Shown here: positions 51,900-61,522 of the stretch, piece by piece
How the letters are laid out: every line of letters starts with the position of its first letter
Position numbering within the stretch: position 1 is the stretch's first letter
NCBI GenBank assembly: GCA_007753675.1
Contig: CP036432.1
Span: forward strand, 7,566,233-7,630,232
Direction of reading: 5' to 3'
Length of the DNA stretch: 64,000 nucleotides
From: Stieleria magnilauensis
GTDB lineage: Bacteria > Planctomycetota > Planctomycetia > Pirellulales > Pirellulaceae
Translations under genes and position numbers: made by a program
The notes under the pieces: generated by a model
Seen by the model: the letters and a program-made list of their open reading frames with translations, nothing else
What the model was told of the DNA's origin: nothing
The model's database searches: none

Positions 51900-52943
51900 C
51901 TACGCCGACACGCCCGGTTGAATGACCACCTTCATCGCACCCTTCTCACCGGCATAAAGACGCGAGAACCATTCGGGGCCTTCTTCGAGTGTTGCCGTCG
52001 CGGTAATCAACGGTGCGACCTGAATCGCGCCGCTCCGCATCAATTCAATGCACGCAGGGTACTCACCACACGAGGCACATGTGCCAAAAACGTTCAATTC
52101 TCGGGTGACGATCGCCTGCAAGGGAACTTCAACACGAGGTGCCAGGTTGCCGACCAGCGTGATCGAGCCGCCTTTGCGCAGGCAGGCGATCGCGGTGTCG
52201 ATCGTCGCACTGGCGCCGACGACTTCCAAGGCGACGTCGGCGCCGCGGCCACCGGTCAATTTTCGAACCTCTTCGGCGACATCGACCTCGTCGGCCTTGA
52301 GTGCCACGTCGGCCCCCAGTGACAACGCGGCGTCCAAGCGGTCCTGGTCCAAATCCACCGCGATCACTCGGGCGCAGCCGGCCAGCCGGATTGCTTGGAT
52401 CGTCAACAATCCGATCATACCGCTGCCGACGACCACCGCCGTGTCGCCCAATTGAACCGGCGTTCGGTTGGCCGCGTGGACGGCCACCGAGACCGCTTCG
52501 ATCAATGCGGCATGTTCAAACGGCATCTCTTCGGGCAAGCGGTAGCAAATGTGTTGGGGCACCGAGACCAGTTCGGCGAACGCACCGTGACGGCGGTACT
52601 CGCCACACGAGACGCCCAGGACGGTGCGGTTGTCGCACAGGTTGATCTCGCCGCGGCGACAATGAAAACAATCGCCGCACGAAACGGTGGAATCGAACGT
52701 CACGTGATCGCCGACGGCAAAGCCGGTCACCTCGCTGCCAATCTCGGCAACGATCCCGGACGCTTCGTGTCCCATCACCAAGGGCGGAATCCGACGTCCG
52801 CTGCTGCCGTCGTACCCGTGGATGTCGCTGCCGCAGATGCCACACGCTTTCACTTGAACCAGCAGATCTTTCGGCCCGACCGTGGGGTTGTCCACTTCGG
52901 TGACTTCCAAGTGTTTGTATTCGGTCAACAGCATCGCTTTCAT
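51900..52943 (-). CDS. zinc-dependent alcohol/polyol dehydrogenase
   Basis: 347 residues. MDR family: catalytic zinc site in ACGICGSDIHGYDG and GHEASGIVAEIG; structural zinc cysteines in CGDCFHCRRGEINLC; NAD-binding Rossmann block VVVGSGMIGLLTIQAIRLAG. The sequence resembles sorbitol or galactitol-1-phosphate dehydrogenases. Cytoplasmic. It lies 36 bp upstream of the aldose epimerase on the same strand, consistent with one transcript for sugar use. Confidence 0.9.
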   Translation of the reverse strand: MKAMLLTEYKHLEVTEVDNPTVGPKDLLVQVKACGICGSDIHGYDGSSGRRIPPLVMGHEASGIVAEIGSEVTGFAVGDHVTFDSTVSCGDCFHCRRGEINLCDNRTVLGVSCGEYRRHGAFAELVSVPQHICYRLPEEMPFEHAALIEAVSVAVHAANRTPVQLGDTAVVVGSGMIGLLTIQAIRLAGCARVIAVDLDQDRLDAALSLGADVALKADEVDVAEEVRKLTGGRGADVALEVVGASATIDTAIACLRKGGSITLVGNLAPRVEVPLQAIVTRELNVFGTCASCGEYPACIELMRSGAIQVAPLITATATLEEGPEWFSRLYAGEKGAMKVVIQPGVSA

Positions 52944-53047
52944 GCGTCAAGATCTCGGTCAGGGGGGAGGTGAAACGGATTCGGACCGTTAGCCTAAAAG
53001 ATAACGGATTTAACGCAATGAGATGCAGCTTGGAGCGTTTGCGAGTC

Positions 53048-53947
53048 TTATCCAAACAGAATCGCGATCACGACCGAAATCGTGATCAACAGGGCTCCGC
53101 CGAGGCGAAACACCATCGTTTTTCGCGATAAATTCGCTTCGCTGCCGCCCCAGATCAACGCCGCCCCCCAGGCCAGCAAGACGCCCCAAATGCCCCGCAT
53201 CGAATAAACCACGTTCACCCGCGGTGCGTCGCCGAAGGCGGACAGGGTGAAGACGATGCACAACGCCTGTAAACCGATCAGCAGCCCGCCGATCAGCAGG
53301 GACCGCCGGACCGCCGGGATCGCAAATTTTTCCCGCTGAAAGCCGACCAAAAAGACGGTCGAGAAGCTCGCGACGAACCAGAACATGATCGGCAAGAAAC
53401 GCCCCGATGACCACGCCGCGGTCGGCGAAGAGCAGAACCGCTGGACCAGTACGTCGAAGATCGAAAACGACGTGCTGGCAACCATTGCACTGAGAATCGT
53501 GTAGCCAATGCGGCTGTGCGTGCCCGACCCCGTCCACTGAACCAGGGCGATGCCGATGGTCGCCAGTGTGGCCGCCAACCAAATCGCCGTCGGCAGACTT
53601 TGGCCACCAATCAACGTCGCCAAAATCGCCACCAACAATACTTTGATGCCGAACAGCGGCGCCGCGATCGAAACATCGCCGTGCGTGATCGCAAAAAACG
53701 TCCCCATCTGGCCGCTGATGTAAAACACCGCTACGAGCGCCGGTTGCCAGAGCAACCAAACGTTGACCGGTTCGCTTTCGAGAAACCAAAACCCCGAAAA
53801 CAGCGTCGCCGCCCACAGATTGGCGACCAAGGACACGGTCCACGGATTGGCCCCTTCGAGGGTTGCCCGTTTTAGAAAAAGCAGGCCACAAGCGAATAGA
53901 ACGCTGGCGGCGAGAGGAAACAGCAGGTGATAGGAGTCGTCGAGCAC
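53048..53947 (-). CDS. EamA/DMT-family transporter
   Basis: 299 residues from the GTG at 53947, since upstream in-frame codons are not membrane-like. About ten hydrophobic spans are visible, in two repeats of five; blocks include ANPWTVSLVANLWAATLFSG, FGIKVLLVAILATLIGG and VNVVYSMRGIWGVLLAWGAALIWGG. No signal beyond the first span. Substrate unknown; amino-acid or sugar-derivative export or uptake is typical for the family. Possibly co-transcribed with the dehydrogenase and epimerase, 104 bp downstream. Confidence 0.8.
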   Translation of the reverse strand: MLDDSYHLLFPLAASVLFACGLLFLKRATLEGANPWTVSLVANLWAATLFSGFWFLESEPVNVWLLWQPALVAVFYISGQMGTFFAITHGDVSIAAPLFGIKVLLVAILATLIGGQSLPTAIWLAATLATIGIALVQWTGSGTHSRIGYTILSAMVASTSFSIFDVLVQRFCSSPTAAWSSGRFLPIMFWFVASFSTVFLVGFQREKFAIPAVRRSLLIGGLLIGLQALCIVFTLSAFGDAPRVNVVYSMRGIWGVLLAWGAALIWGGSEANLSRKTMVFRLGGALLITISVVIAILFG

Positions 53948-54058
53948 GGCAGGCTGGGGGTGGCGGAGGGACCGATAGCCTAGCGGACCGGCGGCAAAGG
54001 GGAAGTCACGCTGCCGCGGGAGATCGGCAACGACTTGGTGATGCCATACAATCGAGTC

Positions 54059-54733
54059 ATGAAACGCTTCACCGCCGCTGGCATCCCTGTCGTTTGGTCC
54101 GCCGTGGTTTGGACCCTGTTGATCGGCTGTACCGGCTGCGGCACGTCCGCGCCGCCGGAACCGGTGGTCGTCATCGATACCCAGTCGGATTTGCGGCACG
54201 ATCACAAACATCTTCACGGTGATCCGCATCGCCATGACCACGACCATGGCGAGAACTTCAGTGGCGCTCACACGCATCCCCACGCCCATGGCCACCGCCA
54301 TTGGCCCGCTCCACACGGAGGACACGTCGTGAGTTTGCGCTGGCGGGGCGAGCCGACTTCGGCGAACCAGCCAGCGACGCGTTCCGTTCCATTGGGGCCA
54401 CATTTGGAGATCGTCGAGGGGTTTCCGGAACGATTGACGGTTCACTTCCTCTCGGAAACCGACGACGGTCGGTGGGAATCCTGGGATGTCGGTCCATCGC
54501 CGCCCGTCCTTCGCCTGACCGTCGACACCGACTCATTGACTCTGACTTTGGAAAAAAACGGTCAGGAAGGCGGATACGAAGCAACGTTGCCGCCCCAAAT
54601 ACAGACGCTGTTCGTGGAGGAAGACAGCGAAATCCGGCTCACGGAATGGACGATGGACGCGGCAGGCCACACATTTGACGTTTCAGAAAATGTCGTCTAC
54701 CGGATGGGTGAACTGGTCGTGGTTGTAGAGTAA
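54059..54733 (+). CDS. His-rich lipoprotein, probable metal binding
   Basis: 224 residues. Signal ending in a Cys cluster (LLIGCTGCG). After it comes a very His/Asp-rich segment (HDHKHLHGDPHRHDHDHG and HTHPHAHGHRH) typical of metal-binding or zinc/nickel-storage sequences, then a beta-rich domain (LTVHFLSETDDGRWE, LRLTVDTDSLTLTLEK). Family not recognised. It overlaps nothing and lies divergent from the transporter, 112 bp away. A periplasmic metal chaperone or sensor is a reasonable guess only. Confidence 0.7.
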   Translation: MKRFTAAGIPVVWSAVVWTLLIGCTGCGTSAPPEPVVVIDTQSDLRHDHKHLHGDPHRHDHDHGENFSGAHTHPHAHGHRHWPAPHGGHVVSLRWRGEPTSANQPATRSVPLGPHLEIVEGFPERLTVHFLSETDDGRWESWDVGPSPPVLRLTVDTDSLTLTLEKNGQEGGYEATLPPQIQTLFVEEDSEIRLTEWTMDAAGHTFDVSENVVYRMGELVVVVE

Positions 54734-54803
54734 TCTGTTCAGTCGCTGAGGAAATTCAGCCGCCAGATTCCCCGCCATTGTCCAACTTTGCGATTGAAAC
54801 GAC

Positions 54804-55739
54804 ATGACTCAAGCATCGCCCCGTCGGTCTGCGTTCACCCTGGTCGAATTGCTGGTTGTGATCGCGATTATCGGAATCCTGGTCGGATTGTTGCTGCCGG
54901 CGGTCCAGGCGGCGCGGGAAGCCGCTCGGCGCATGTCGTGTCAGAACAATCTAAAACAGCTGGCGCTCGGGCTCCATAATTACGAAGCGACGTTCAAAGT
55001 GTTTCCCTCCGGCTACTTGCACAAGCCCGGCCCTCAGGGAACTCCCCTTCAGCCGGCCAACCACATGGGACTGGCTTGGGGAGCGGCGATGTTGCCACAA
55101 CTGGAACAGGGGCAAGTCGCGGTGTTGTTTGATTACAACCGACCGATTTGGGCCCCCGAAAATCAAGACGCTCGAGAGATCCCGTTGGAAGTGTTCTTGT
55201 GCCCCAGCGATACGTATTCAGCCGATGCGTTTGTGATCCGCGACGAGTCGTCCGACCCGATCGAGAAGTACGCGGCGGCCAGTTACGCGGCCAACTGGGG
55301 ACCTGCCGATGCATCGACCAACCTGGACGATACCCCGACCGCAAGTCGAGGCGTCTTTTATCGCAACAGCCGGACTCGGGTGGCGGCCATCCTCGATGGA
55401 CTGTCCAACACCCTGGCGTTCGGTGAACGACACAACGGACCGATCCCATTGAGCCAAACGACCGCGGGAGGTCACAGTTCGTTTGAGAACGCTTGGAGTG
55501 CGGCGGTTCGTGATATCGATGAACTGGACGACGATCACGGACACATGGTGCTGTTCGAAACCCAATTTCGACCCAACCAGAAAGATGGCGATGACAAAGG
55601 TCTCGCCGCTCCCCACGTCGGGCTCTGCCAATTCGCCCTTTGCGACGGATCCGTCCGAGCGATCACCGAGAACATCGACGCCGAACTCTATGACGCCCTG
55701 GCGACACGTCGCGGCAATGAGATTATCGAAGAGTTTTAG
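54804..55739 (+). CDS. DUF1559 protein with type IV pilin-like N-terminus
   Basis: 311 residues. The N-terminus [28 protein letters not shown] is a prepilin signal, cut before Phe, with the hydrophobic helix of pseudopilins. The next block [27 protein letters not shown] and the C-terminal [15 protein letters not shown] (H-x9-DG-like region) define DUF1559, hugely expanded in planctomycetes. These proteins are thought to be exported pilin-like; their role is unknown. Single copy here, next to a His-rich lipoprotein and a GNAT gene. Confidence 0.94.
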   Translation: MTQASPRRSAFTLVELLVVIAIIGILVGLLLPAVQAAREAARRMSCQNNLKQLALGLHNYEATFKVFPSGYLHKPGPQGTPLQPANHMGLAWGAAMLPQLEQGQVAVLFDYNRPIWAPENQDAREIPLEVFLCPSDTYSADAFVIRDESSDPIEKYAAASYAANWGPADASTNLDDTPTASRGVFYRNSRTRVAAILDGLSNTLAFGERHNGPIPLSQTTAGGHSSFENAWSAAVRDIDELDDDHGHMVLFETQFRPNQKDGDDKGLAAPHVGLCQFALCDGSVRAITENIDAELYDALATRRGNEIIEEF

Positions 55740-55831
55740 TGACTCGGCGCGGCTCGGTTTTGCCGTAGGGGACAGCGAGTCCTTGGTTGCTTTTTCCGTT
55801 TCTATAAGACGTTGACGATCCGAGGGAGTTG

Positions 55832-56329
55832 ATGGAGGCATTGATCAGGCTTGCGGCGGACTCCGACGCGGCCGCCATCAGCGAGATCTACAACTACTAC
55901 GTTCGCACTTCCACGTGTACGTTTCACACCGATCCTGAATCGATCGAGGATCGGCTGGCCTGGCTGAGGGCGCACGGCGAGCGGCATCCGGTGACGGTCT
56001 ACTGTGTCGACGGGACCGTCGTCGGCTGGGCTTCGCTGTCTCAGTGGCATCCCCGCCCGGCGTATTCCGAAACCGCCGAAGTTTCGTTTTACATCGACAG
56101 CCGGTGGCATCGACGCGGGATCGGGCGGGCGCTGCTGATGGATCTGATCGAACGCGCGTCCTCCCTCGGGTTTCATGTCTTGATCGGTGGGGTCTGCACT
56201 GAGCACGTGGCCAGCATGGAACTTCAGAAGTCGCTCGGTTTTAAGGAAGTCGCCCGATTCACCGAAGTCGGTCGAAAGTTTGATCGCTGGCTGGACGTCG
56301 CGTACTTTCAATTGACCCTGGACCAATGA
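55832..56329 (+). CDS. GNAT-family N-acetyltransferase (phosphinothricin-acetyltransferase-like)
   Basis: 165 residues from ATG at 55832, with GGGAG 5 bases upstream. GNAT fold: ISEIYNYYVRTSTCTFH, then the acetyl-CoA-binding loop DSRWHRRGIGRALLMDLI (R/QxxGxG/A as RRGIGR) and SMELQKSLGFKEVARF. The pattern matches the Pat/MddA subgroup that acetylates amine-bearing small molecules. Cytoplasmic; no operon partner. Substrate not certain. Confidence 0.9.
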   Translation: MEALIRLAADSDAAAISEIYNYYVRTSTCTFHTDPESIEDRLAWLRAHGERHPVTVYCVDGTVVGWASLSQWHPRPAYSETAEVSFYIDSRWHRRGIGRALLMDLIERASSLGFHVLIGGVCTEHVASMELQKSLGFKEVARFTEVGRKFDRWLDVAYFQLTLDQ

Positions 56330-56423
56330 AGCCTGCAGGCCTCGGTGGGGTTGTGTCACGCGCCACTGGCTAACGCGGCGTGCTGAGATGTCAGCGGGAC
56401 GCGTGAGGGACCGGCGGGTGTTG

Positions 56424-57887
56424 CTAAACCGGTGATTCCCAGCCCTGGCGATAATCGCGGCGGACCAGTTTGCTCAGGTCATCGCGTCCTTGGATGGTCA
56501 TCGATCGGGAATCCCACTGCAGTGTTTCATCGGGGTTGCGCTGGGCGATCACGCCTAACAAGATCATCTCGGTCATCGGACCGGAGTGGCCGAAGTGCGA
56601 TTCGGCTTGATCGATCTTTCCGGAGACCGCGTCCATCCATTCGACGTAGCTGTTTTGTCCGCTGGCCCGCGGCAGCGACGGGGCCGGCCAATCAAACCCA
56701 TCGATCGACTCGCCCGTTTCCAACACCCAATTGTTGCGGGATCGATTGAAGAACAGTTTGCCAGCGTCTCCGATGATCACGCTTCCATAGCGTGAAAAAT
56801 CGACGTCCCCCAAGACTTCTTTGCTGGGATGGTTGTACTCGTCACCGTTCTTGATCAATTGCCAACTCTGGCGATCAAATTTGGCGTCGATGTAGCCGTC
56901 GTACCAGTGAAACGCGAACCCGTCTTTGGCGGAATACGGTGTCGCATCAAATTCCCATTTCAAGACCGAGTTGATCGGCGGAGAAAGATCGGTGGCGCCG
57001 GCCTGGGTGGCCCGAACACTGCGCGCCGATTTGGCATCCATCGCCCAGAAACCCATGTCCATGATGTGGCAGGCCATGTCGCCAAGGGCGCCAGTTCCAT
57101 AGTCCCACCATCCGCGCCAGGCGAAGGGTGCAATGCGTGAACTGTAATCGACAAACGGAGCCGGCCCGCACCATTGTTGCCAATCGATCGCATCGGGGAC
57201 GGGCTCTTTTGCGGGCGGCATGGCAAAGCCTTGCGGCCAGATCGGTCGGTTGGTCCAGGCGTGGATTTCTTGGACCTTGCCGACGATGCCCGCGCGGACC
57301 AGCTCGACGCAACGTCGCATGTGGTCGTTGGCGTGGGCCTGATTTCCCATTTGCGTTTTGACGCCGGTTCGGGTGGCCAGTTCGTTGAGCATCCGTGCTT
57401 CCCAAATCCCATGCGTCAACGGTTTTTGGCAATAGACATGTTTCCCCGCCAGCATCGCCATCGCGGAGGCGTGGAAGTGGTGGTGGTCGGGCGTCGAGAC
57501 GGTCACCGCATCGACCTTGTCTCCCACGTCGGCCAGCATTTCACGGTAGTCGCGATAGAACGAAGCGTCGCTGTATTGCTCTCGCACGCCGGAAAGTTTT
57601 TTCAAACGTGAGGCAGCTTTCTTGTCACCCGGAAGATCCGCCAAACGTCGTGCATCGACGACGTCCACCAGCGATACGACCTGAAACCCTGCCTTGGCGG
57701 CACCGTTGATATCTGACAATCCCTTGCCGCCGGCACCGATCGCCGCCAGCGTCGGTTTTTCAAGTTTCTTGTCGGCCAGCGCGGGAAAGAAGTGAAAGCC
57801 GGCGGCCGCCCCGAACGTCGCCGCCGCGGTTTGATGAAAGGTCCGCCGAGAGACACGCGAGGGCTTGGGGGATTGTGGTGACGTCAT
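56424..57887 (-). CDS. Tat-exported Gfo/Idh/MocA-family oxidoreductase
   Basis: 487 residues from ATG at 57887; the N-terminus has a twin-arginine signal (VSRRTFHQTAAATFGAAAGF). Rossmann domain at TLAAIGAGGKGLSDINGA, the EKP-like block is CQKPLTHGIW. The C-terminal domain includes WQQWCGPAPFVDYSS and WRGWWDYGTGALGDMACHIMD. Cofactor NAD(P) is pre-bound before Tat export in this family. Acts on sugar or polyol derivatives, exact substrate unknown. Isolated. Confidence 0.9.
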   Translation of the reverse strand: MTSPQSPKPSRVSRRTFHQTAAATFGAAAGFHFFPALADKKLEKPTLAAIGAGGKGLSDINGAAKAGFQVVSLVDVVDARRLADLPGDKKAASRLKKLSGVREQYSDASFYRDYREMLADVGDKVDAVTVSTPDHHHFHASAMAMLAGKHVYCQKPLTHGIWEARMLNELATRTGVKTQMGNQAHANDHMRRCVELVRAGIVGKVQEIHAWTNRPIWPQGFAMPPAKEPVPDAIDWQQWCGPAPFVDYSSRIAPFAWRGWWDYGTGALGDMACHIMDMGFWAMDAKSARSVRATQAGATDLSPPINSVLKWEFDATPYSAKDGFAFHWYDGYIDAKFDRQSWQLIKNGDEYNHPSKEVLGDVDFSRYGSVIIGDAGKLFFNRSRNNWVLETGESIDGFDWPAPSLPRASGQNSYVEWMDAVSGKIDQAESHFGHSGPMTEMILLGVIAQRNPDETLQWDSRSMTIQGRDDLSKLVRRDYRQGWESPV

Positions 57888-58044
57888 GGGGCAATCCTGT
57901 GGAGAGGGAGGGGATCTTGAAGATAACAAATGCCGACATGCCGTGCGTCATCTCGTTCCTCGGCTACGCCATGGGACTCAAGTCCGGACGAAGCACTCGA
58001 GCAGTTTTCCCGGACCCACCCTCGCAAAGATTAACCCACGGATG

Positions 58045-58098
58045 GCAGGGCGAACCCACGGATGGCAGGGTGCAAGAAAATCCGCGGGTTCGCGCTGC
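58045..58098 (+). repeat. 19-bp inverted repeat (family copy 3, diverged)
   Basis: GCAGGGCGAACCCACGGAT (58045-58063) with ATCCGCGGGTTCGCGCTGC (58080-58098); two mismatches versus copies 1 and 2. A partial extra left arm precedes it (AACCCACGGATGGCAGGG at 58033). In the 341-bp gap 57888-58228, nothing else seen. Confidence 0.85.
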
Positions 58099-58228
58099 TA
58101 TCCGTGGGCTCAGAGTTCCTTTCATCGCTCCGCAAGCGACAGCCTGCCCCTTCTCACGCTCGACAACCACAACCCTAAATTCAAATTTGGCCGAAGCATG
58201 AGAGTTCTGGAAGTCCTCCGTCCGACGG

Positions 58229-61200
58229 CTACCATTGCCCGGAGGGTTTTAAGCCTTCGGTTTGCCAGACGTGGACAGCGCCGGTCTGTCCGGTGGCAAA
58301 CACGCGCCCCGCATCGGTGCTGATCCCGAGCGTGAACAGGAAATCGCCCGGGGCTGCCGCCGCGGCGACCGCACCGCCGTTGTTGGTTTCGTGAATCCGC
58401 AATTGTCCGTCGGCACAGCTGCTGGCCACGCGTGTGCTGTCGCCCACAAATTCCACCGCGGTGACTTCATCGGGGAATCCGCCGATGGTGCGTTTTTGTT
58501 GGCCGGTTTCCACGTCCCATGTCTTGATCGTTCCGTCTGCGCTTCCGCTGGCGATCAGGCGACCGTCCTGTTTCCAGGCCACCGAGAGGACATGATGGGT
58601 GTGTCCGTCGAGTGCGCCGACGACTGCTTCGGTCTGCACATCCAACAATCGGATCGTCTTGTCGGCCGATGCGGTCACCAGCAGCCGGTCATCGGGCGAA
58701 AAACGAACACACAACACCGAATCACTGTGCAGATCGTCGAACCGACGTAACACGTCACCGCTGGACGTGGCGACGATCAACACTTGTCCTCGGCGACTGG
58801 GTGTCCCACTGCCGATCGCGATCGATTGCCCGTCACCGCGAAAATCCAATGACGTCACGCGGTCGGAAATAAGATCGGACTCAAGCCCACCGATCGTTCG
58901 CTCAAGTATCCATCGCTGCCGTCGATCAATCATCAGGGGAGGTCCGCTGCGACGATGGACGACCAGCTGATGTTGATCCAGGAAGTAGGCGTCGGCGAGA
59001 ACGTCGGAGCCTGTGGAGTTGGCAAACTGGATCCGTTCCAGCGGCTTTCCATCGGTCAATTGATAGGTCCGCGCGCCGCCATCGACGTCTACCACGACGA
59101 CCGACGACTCGTCGTCGGACAACGCGATGGATGCGATCGCGGCGGATTGATTCTGGCGATCCACGGCGCTGGCGTGGCGATGTTCTAGATCCGTCAGACG
59201 ATTGTTTCGCTTCCGCAGAATCTCTTGGTGCTTGGGCAGATTCGCAGACGCCCGATCACGCGTCTTTTTTGCCGTCACCAAAGCTTGCTCTCGCTCGGCT
59301 GCGTCGGCCTGTTTCTTTTCAACCTCTTTCTCCACCGCGGCAAGGGACTCAAGCTGTTTGGTGAGTGTTGCTTTGGCGGATTCGAGTTGCTTGGCCGATT
59401 CAGCCGCCGCCGCTTTGGACTTCGTCAGGGTTTCACCGGCGACGGCGCTGGATTGCGTGACGCTGGCCAGTTCGGTTTTCTTTGCTTCGACTTGCTTTGC
59501 AATGACCTCGGCGGACTGTTTCGCGGCGGCCAGCATTCGATTGGCTTCGTCGACTTTCGCCTGGGCCAATTGAACTTGCGTGACGGCCGTCGCGGATTGT
59601 TGTTCCAGCGGTTGCAACGCGGTTTTCAACGCTTCCATTTGAGCCTGATTCTTGGCGATCAAGGCTTCGGCATCCGCAGCGGCCCGCGTCGCTGCGTCGA
59701 TCTTCGCTTGGGCCTCGACGATGTTTTTTTCGGTGCCCGCGATCTGCGTGGCCGTTTCGTCTCGCTGCTTGGCTTTTTCATCGAGTTCTCTGACCGCTTT
59801 TTCACGAGCCTCGGTCACTTTGGCCAACGCCGCTTCTTCCTTTTCCAGCAATTGATTGAGTTCTTTCGTCTTGCCCTGGAGTGTTTGTAGCCACGACTGT
59901 TCGCGTTTGACGTCTCGGTCCAGCGAGGCGATTTGAAGCTGCGATTGGCGGTCACCGAGATACGTCTGCATCAGTTTTCCGTCAGCGAGGTCCCAGCGTT
60001 TTGCGATCCCATCGCTACCACCGGTGACGAGCGTCTTTCCCGCTTTGTCGATGGCGAGTGCTTGAATGCTCGAACCGTGGGCAAGTTCAAGCACAACCTT
60101 GTCAGACGCTGCGTCGATCAGTTTGACAACGCCCGATGCGGTGCCGACGACCAAGGTGCCGGGAGCGGAAAACGCAATCGAGGTGGCATCGCTGATCGCA
60201 TCGATCGTTTGCGAGGGATGCGGTTGGTCACCGTCAAACAACCGGACTTGACCGTCAATGCCGAGGGAGGCGACGAAGTTGCTGTCACGGCTCTGTGCGA
60301 CCGCAGCGATGGCATGATCCAGCTTCAGCCGTGCGATGGATGCTCCGTCTTGAGCACCGTAAATGCCAATGTCTCCGCTTTCGTATCCCACGACCAGTTG
60401 TTCGCTTTGCGACCAGGTGATCCCGGCGACCCGTCCAAGACTCGGCAGCGTGTGCCGCAATTCCTGTGACGCGGTCTGCCAGATTTCGACGTCACCGATG
60501 GCATTGACGACTGCGACCGAACCCCGGTCGGGGCTGACGGTGGTTGGCCCGGATGCGTGGCGAAGGGCGAGCGGAATGGCGGGCTCGGTCGGTTGTCGTT
60601 TCCAGATTCGAACGGTTCGGTAGCCGCCGGTGGCGATGCGATCGGCCCAGGGGGAAAATGCGATGGCTTGGACGACGTCAAAGTCCGCGACGCCGGGCTG
60701 GGGAAGGCTTTCGTCGATCAGATTTCCAACGTGCTGACCGGACTGTGCATCGCGCAGTTCAACGCGATTGGCGTGCCCGACGGCGACCAAGCGGTTGTCC
60801 GGTGAAACGGCGAGTGAATAGCTGTTGCGAATCGAATCGGGGATGGGTTGCCAATCGATCGCATTGTCAACGGAGTGTGCGTCCAAGATTGCGCCCTCGT
60901 TGATCCAGGTCCGCAGCAACGCAAGTTCCTCCGGTGTCAATCGTTTGGCGCCCACCGTGTTGTCGTCCGGTGGCATCGGATCGTCGTCATCGCTGGCGCG
61001 CAGATACAACGCACTCGAATCGGGTTGCTTGGCCACGAGTAACGATCCGCTGTCGCCGCCGGCCTGGATCGCCTCGTGTGTCTCCAGCGACAACCCACCC
61101 TCGGCTTGTTTGACGCGGTGACAGGCGACGCAGTTGCGTTGCAAGATGGGAGCGATGTCACGTGCGAAACTGACGGACTGGTCTGGATCGGTTTGCTCGG

Positions 61201-61264
61201 CAAACGCCGCGGAGCCAAGGCAGCAGAGCAAGAAGACGAGAGGCAGCGATGAAGCACGCATCAT
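58229..61264 (-). CDS. planctomycete cytochrome + WD40 propeller + coiled coil + WD40 propeller
   Basis: 1011 residues. Signal peptide (RASSLPLVFLLCCLGSAAFA). Planctomycete-type cytochrome c at 30-125 with NCVACHRV (residues 45-49) and MPPDDN distal region. A first WD40-like propeller (VRIWKRQP, VEIWQTAS, GIAKRWDLADGK) covers about 135-460. A long alpha-helical coiled coil (heptad-rich KAKQRDETATQIAGTEKNI and on) spans about 460-720. A second WD40 propeller follows (RRFDDLHSDSVLCVRFSPDD, IRLLDVQTEAVVGALDGH, IKTWDVETGQQKRTIGG). No catalytic motif is seen. It lies downstream of the PPC and DUF1553 genes on the same strand, so these probably act as one secreted complex. Confidence 0.9.
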   Translation of the reverse strand: MMRASSLPLVFLLCCLGSAAFAEQTDPDQSVSFARDIAPILQRNCVACHRVKQAEGGLSLETHEAIQAGGDSGSLLVAKQPDSSALYLRASDDDDPMPPDDNTVGAKRLTPEELALLRTWINEGAILDAHSVDNAIDWQPIPDSIRNSYSLAVSPDNRLVAVGHANRVELRDAQSGQHVGNLIDESLPQPGVADFDVVQAIAFSPWADRIATGGYRTVRIWKRQPTEPAIPLALRHASGPTTVSPDRGSVAVVNAIGDVEIWQTASQELRHTLPSLGRVAGITWSQSEQLVVGYESGDIGIYGAQDGASIARLKLDHAIAAVAQSRDSNFVASLGIDGQVRLFDGDQPHPSQTIDAISDATSIAFSAPGTLVVGTASGVVKLIDAASDKVVLELAHGSSIQALAIDKAGKTLVTGGSDGIAKRWDLADGKLMQTYLGDRQSQLQIASLDRDVKREQSWLQTLQGKTKELNQLLEKEEAALAKVTEAREKAVRELDEKAKQRDETATQIAGTEKNIVEAQAKIDAATRAAADAEALIAKNQAQMEALKTALQPLEQQSATAVTQVQLAQAKVDEANRMLAAAKQSAEVIAKQVEAKKTELASVTQSSAVAGETLTKSKAAAAESAKQLESAKATLTKQLESLAAVEKEVEKKQADAAEREQALVTAKKTRDRASANLPKHQEILRKRNNRLTDLEHRHASAVDRQNQSAAIASIALSDDESSVVVVDVDGGARTYQLTDGKPLERIQFANSTGSDVLADAYFLDQHQLVVHRRSGPPLMIDRRQRWILERTIGGLESDLISDRVTSLDFRGDGQSIAIGSGTPSRRGQVLIVATSSGDVLRRFDDLHSDSVLCVRFSPDDRLLVTASADKTIRLLDVQTEAVVGALDGHTHHVLSVAWKQDGRLIASGSADGTIKTWDVETGQQKRTIGGFPDEVTAVEFVGDSTRVASSCADGQLRIHETNNGGAVAAAAAPGDFLFTLGISTDAGRVFATGQTGAVHVWQTEGLKPSGQW

Positions 61265-61397
61265 TGCGGTGTGTGGGGTGGGAGGGAGAGGGAGGGTGTG
61301 GGCCTCATGCCGCTGAAGGAGCGTCGTCGTCCCAGGGGTGGGGCCCGAAGGCTGGCGCCAATGCTACTTACTTATACACCAGTCGGGGTGTTTTCTT

Positions 61398-61466
61398 GTT
61401 AGCGGCAGGGCGCGAGCCCTCCGGTCTTTCAAGGTCATACCGGACGGCTCGCGCCGTTCCGCTAAC
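61398..61466 (-). repeat. single copy of the 95-bp-family palindrome
   Basis: GTTAGCGGCAGGGCGCGAGC... (61398-61425) pairs with ACCGGACGGCTCGCGCC... (61439-61466), four mismatches. Same arms as the array at 41065-41414 in reverse orientation, without the spacer. Confidence 0.85.
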
Positions 61467-61522
61467 TCCCTCAGTACCAAAGTAAACGCTACGACGAGCT
61501 CCAATCCGAATCCACGCTCGGC

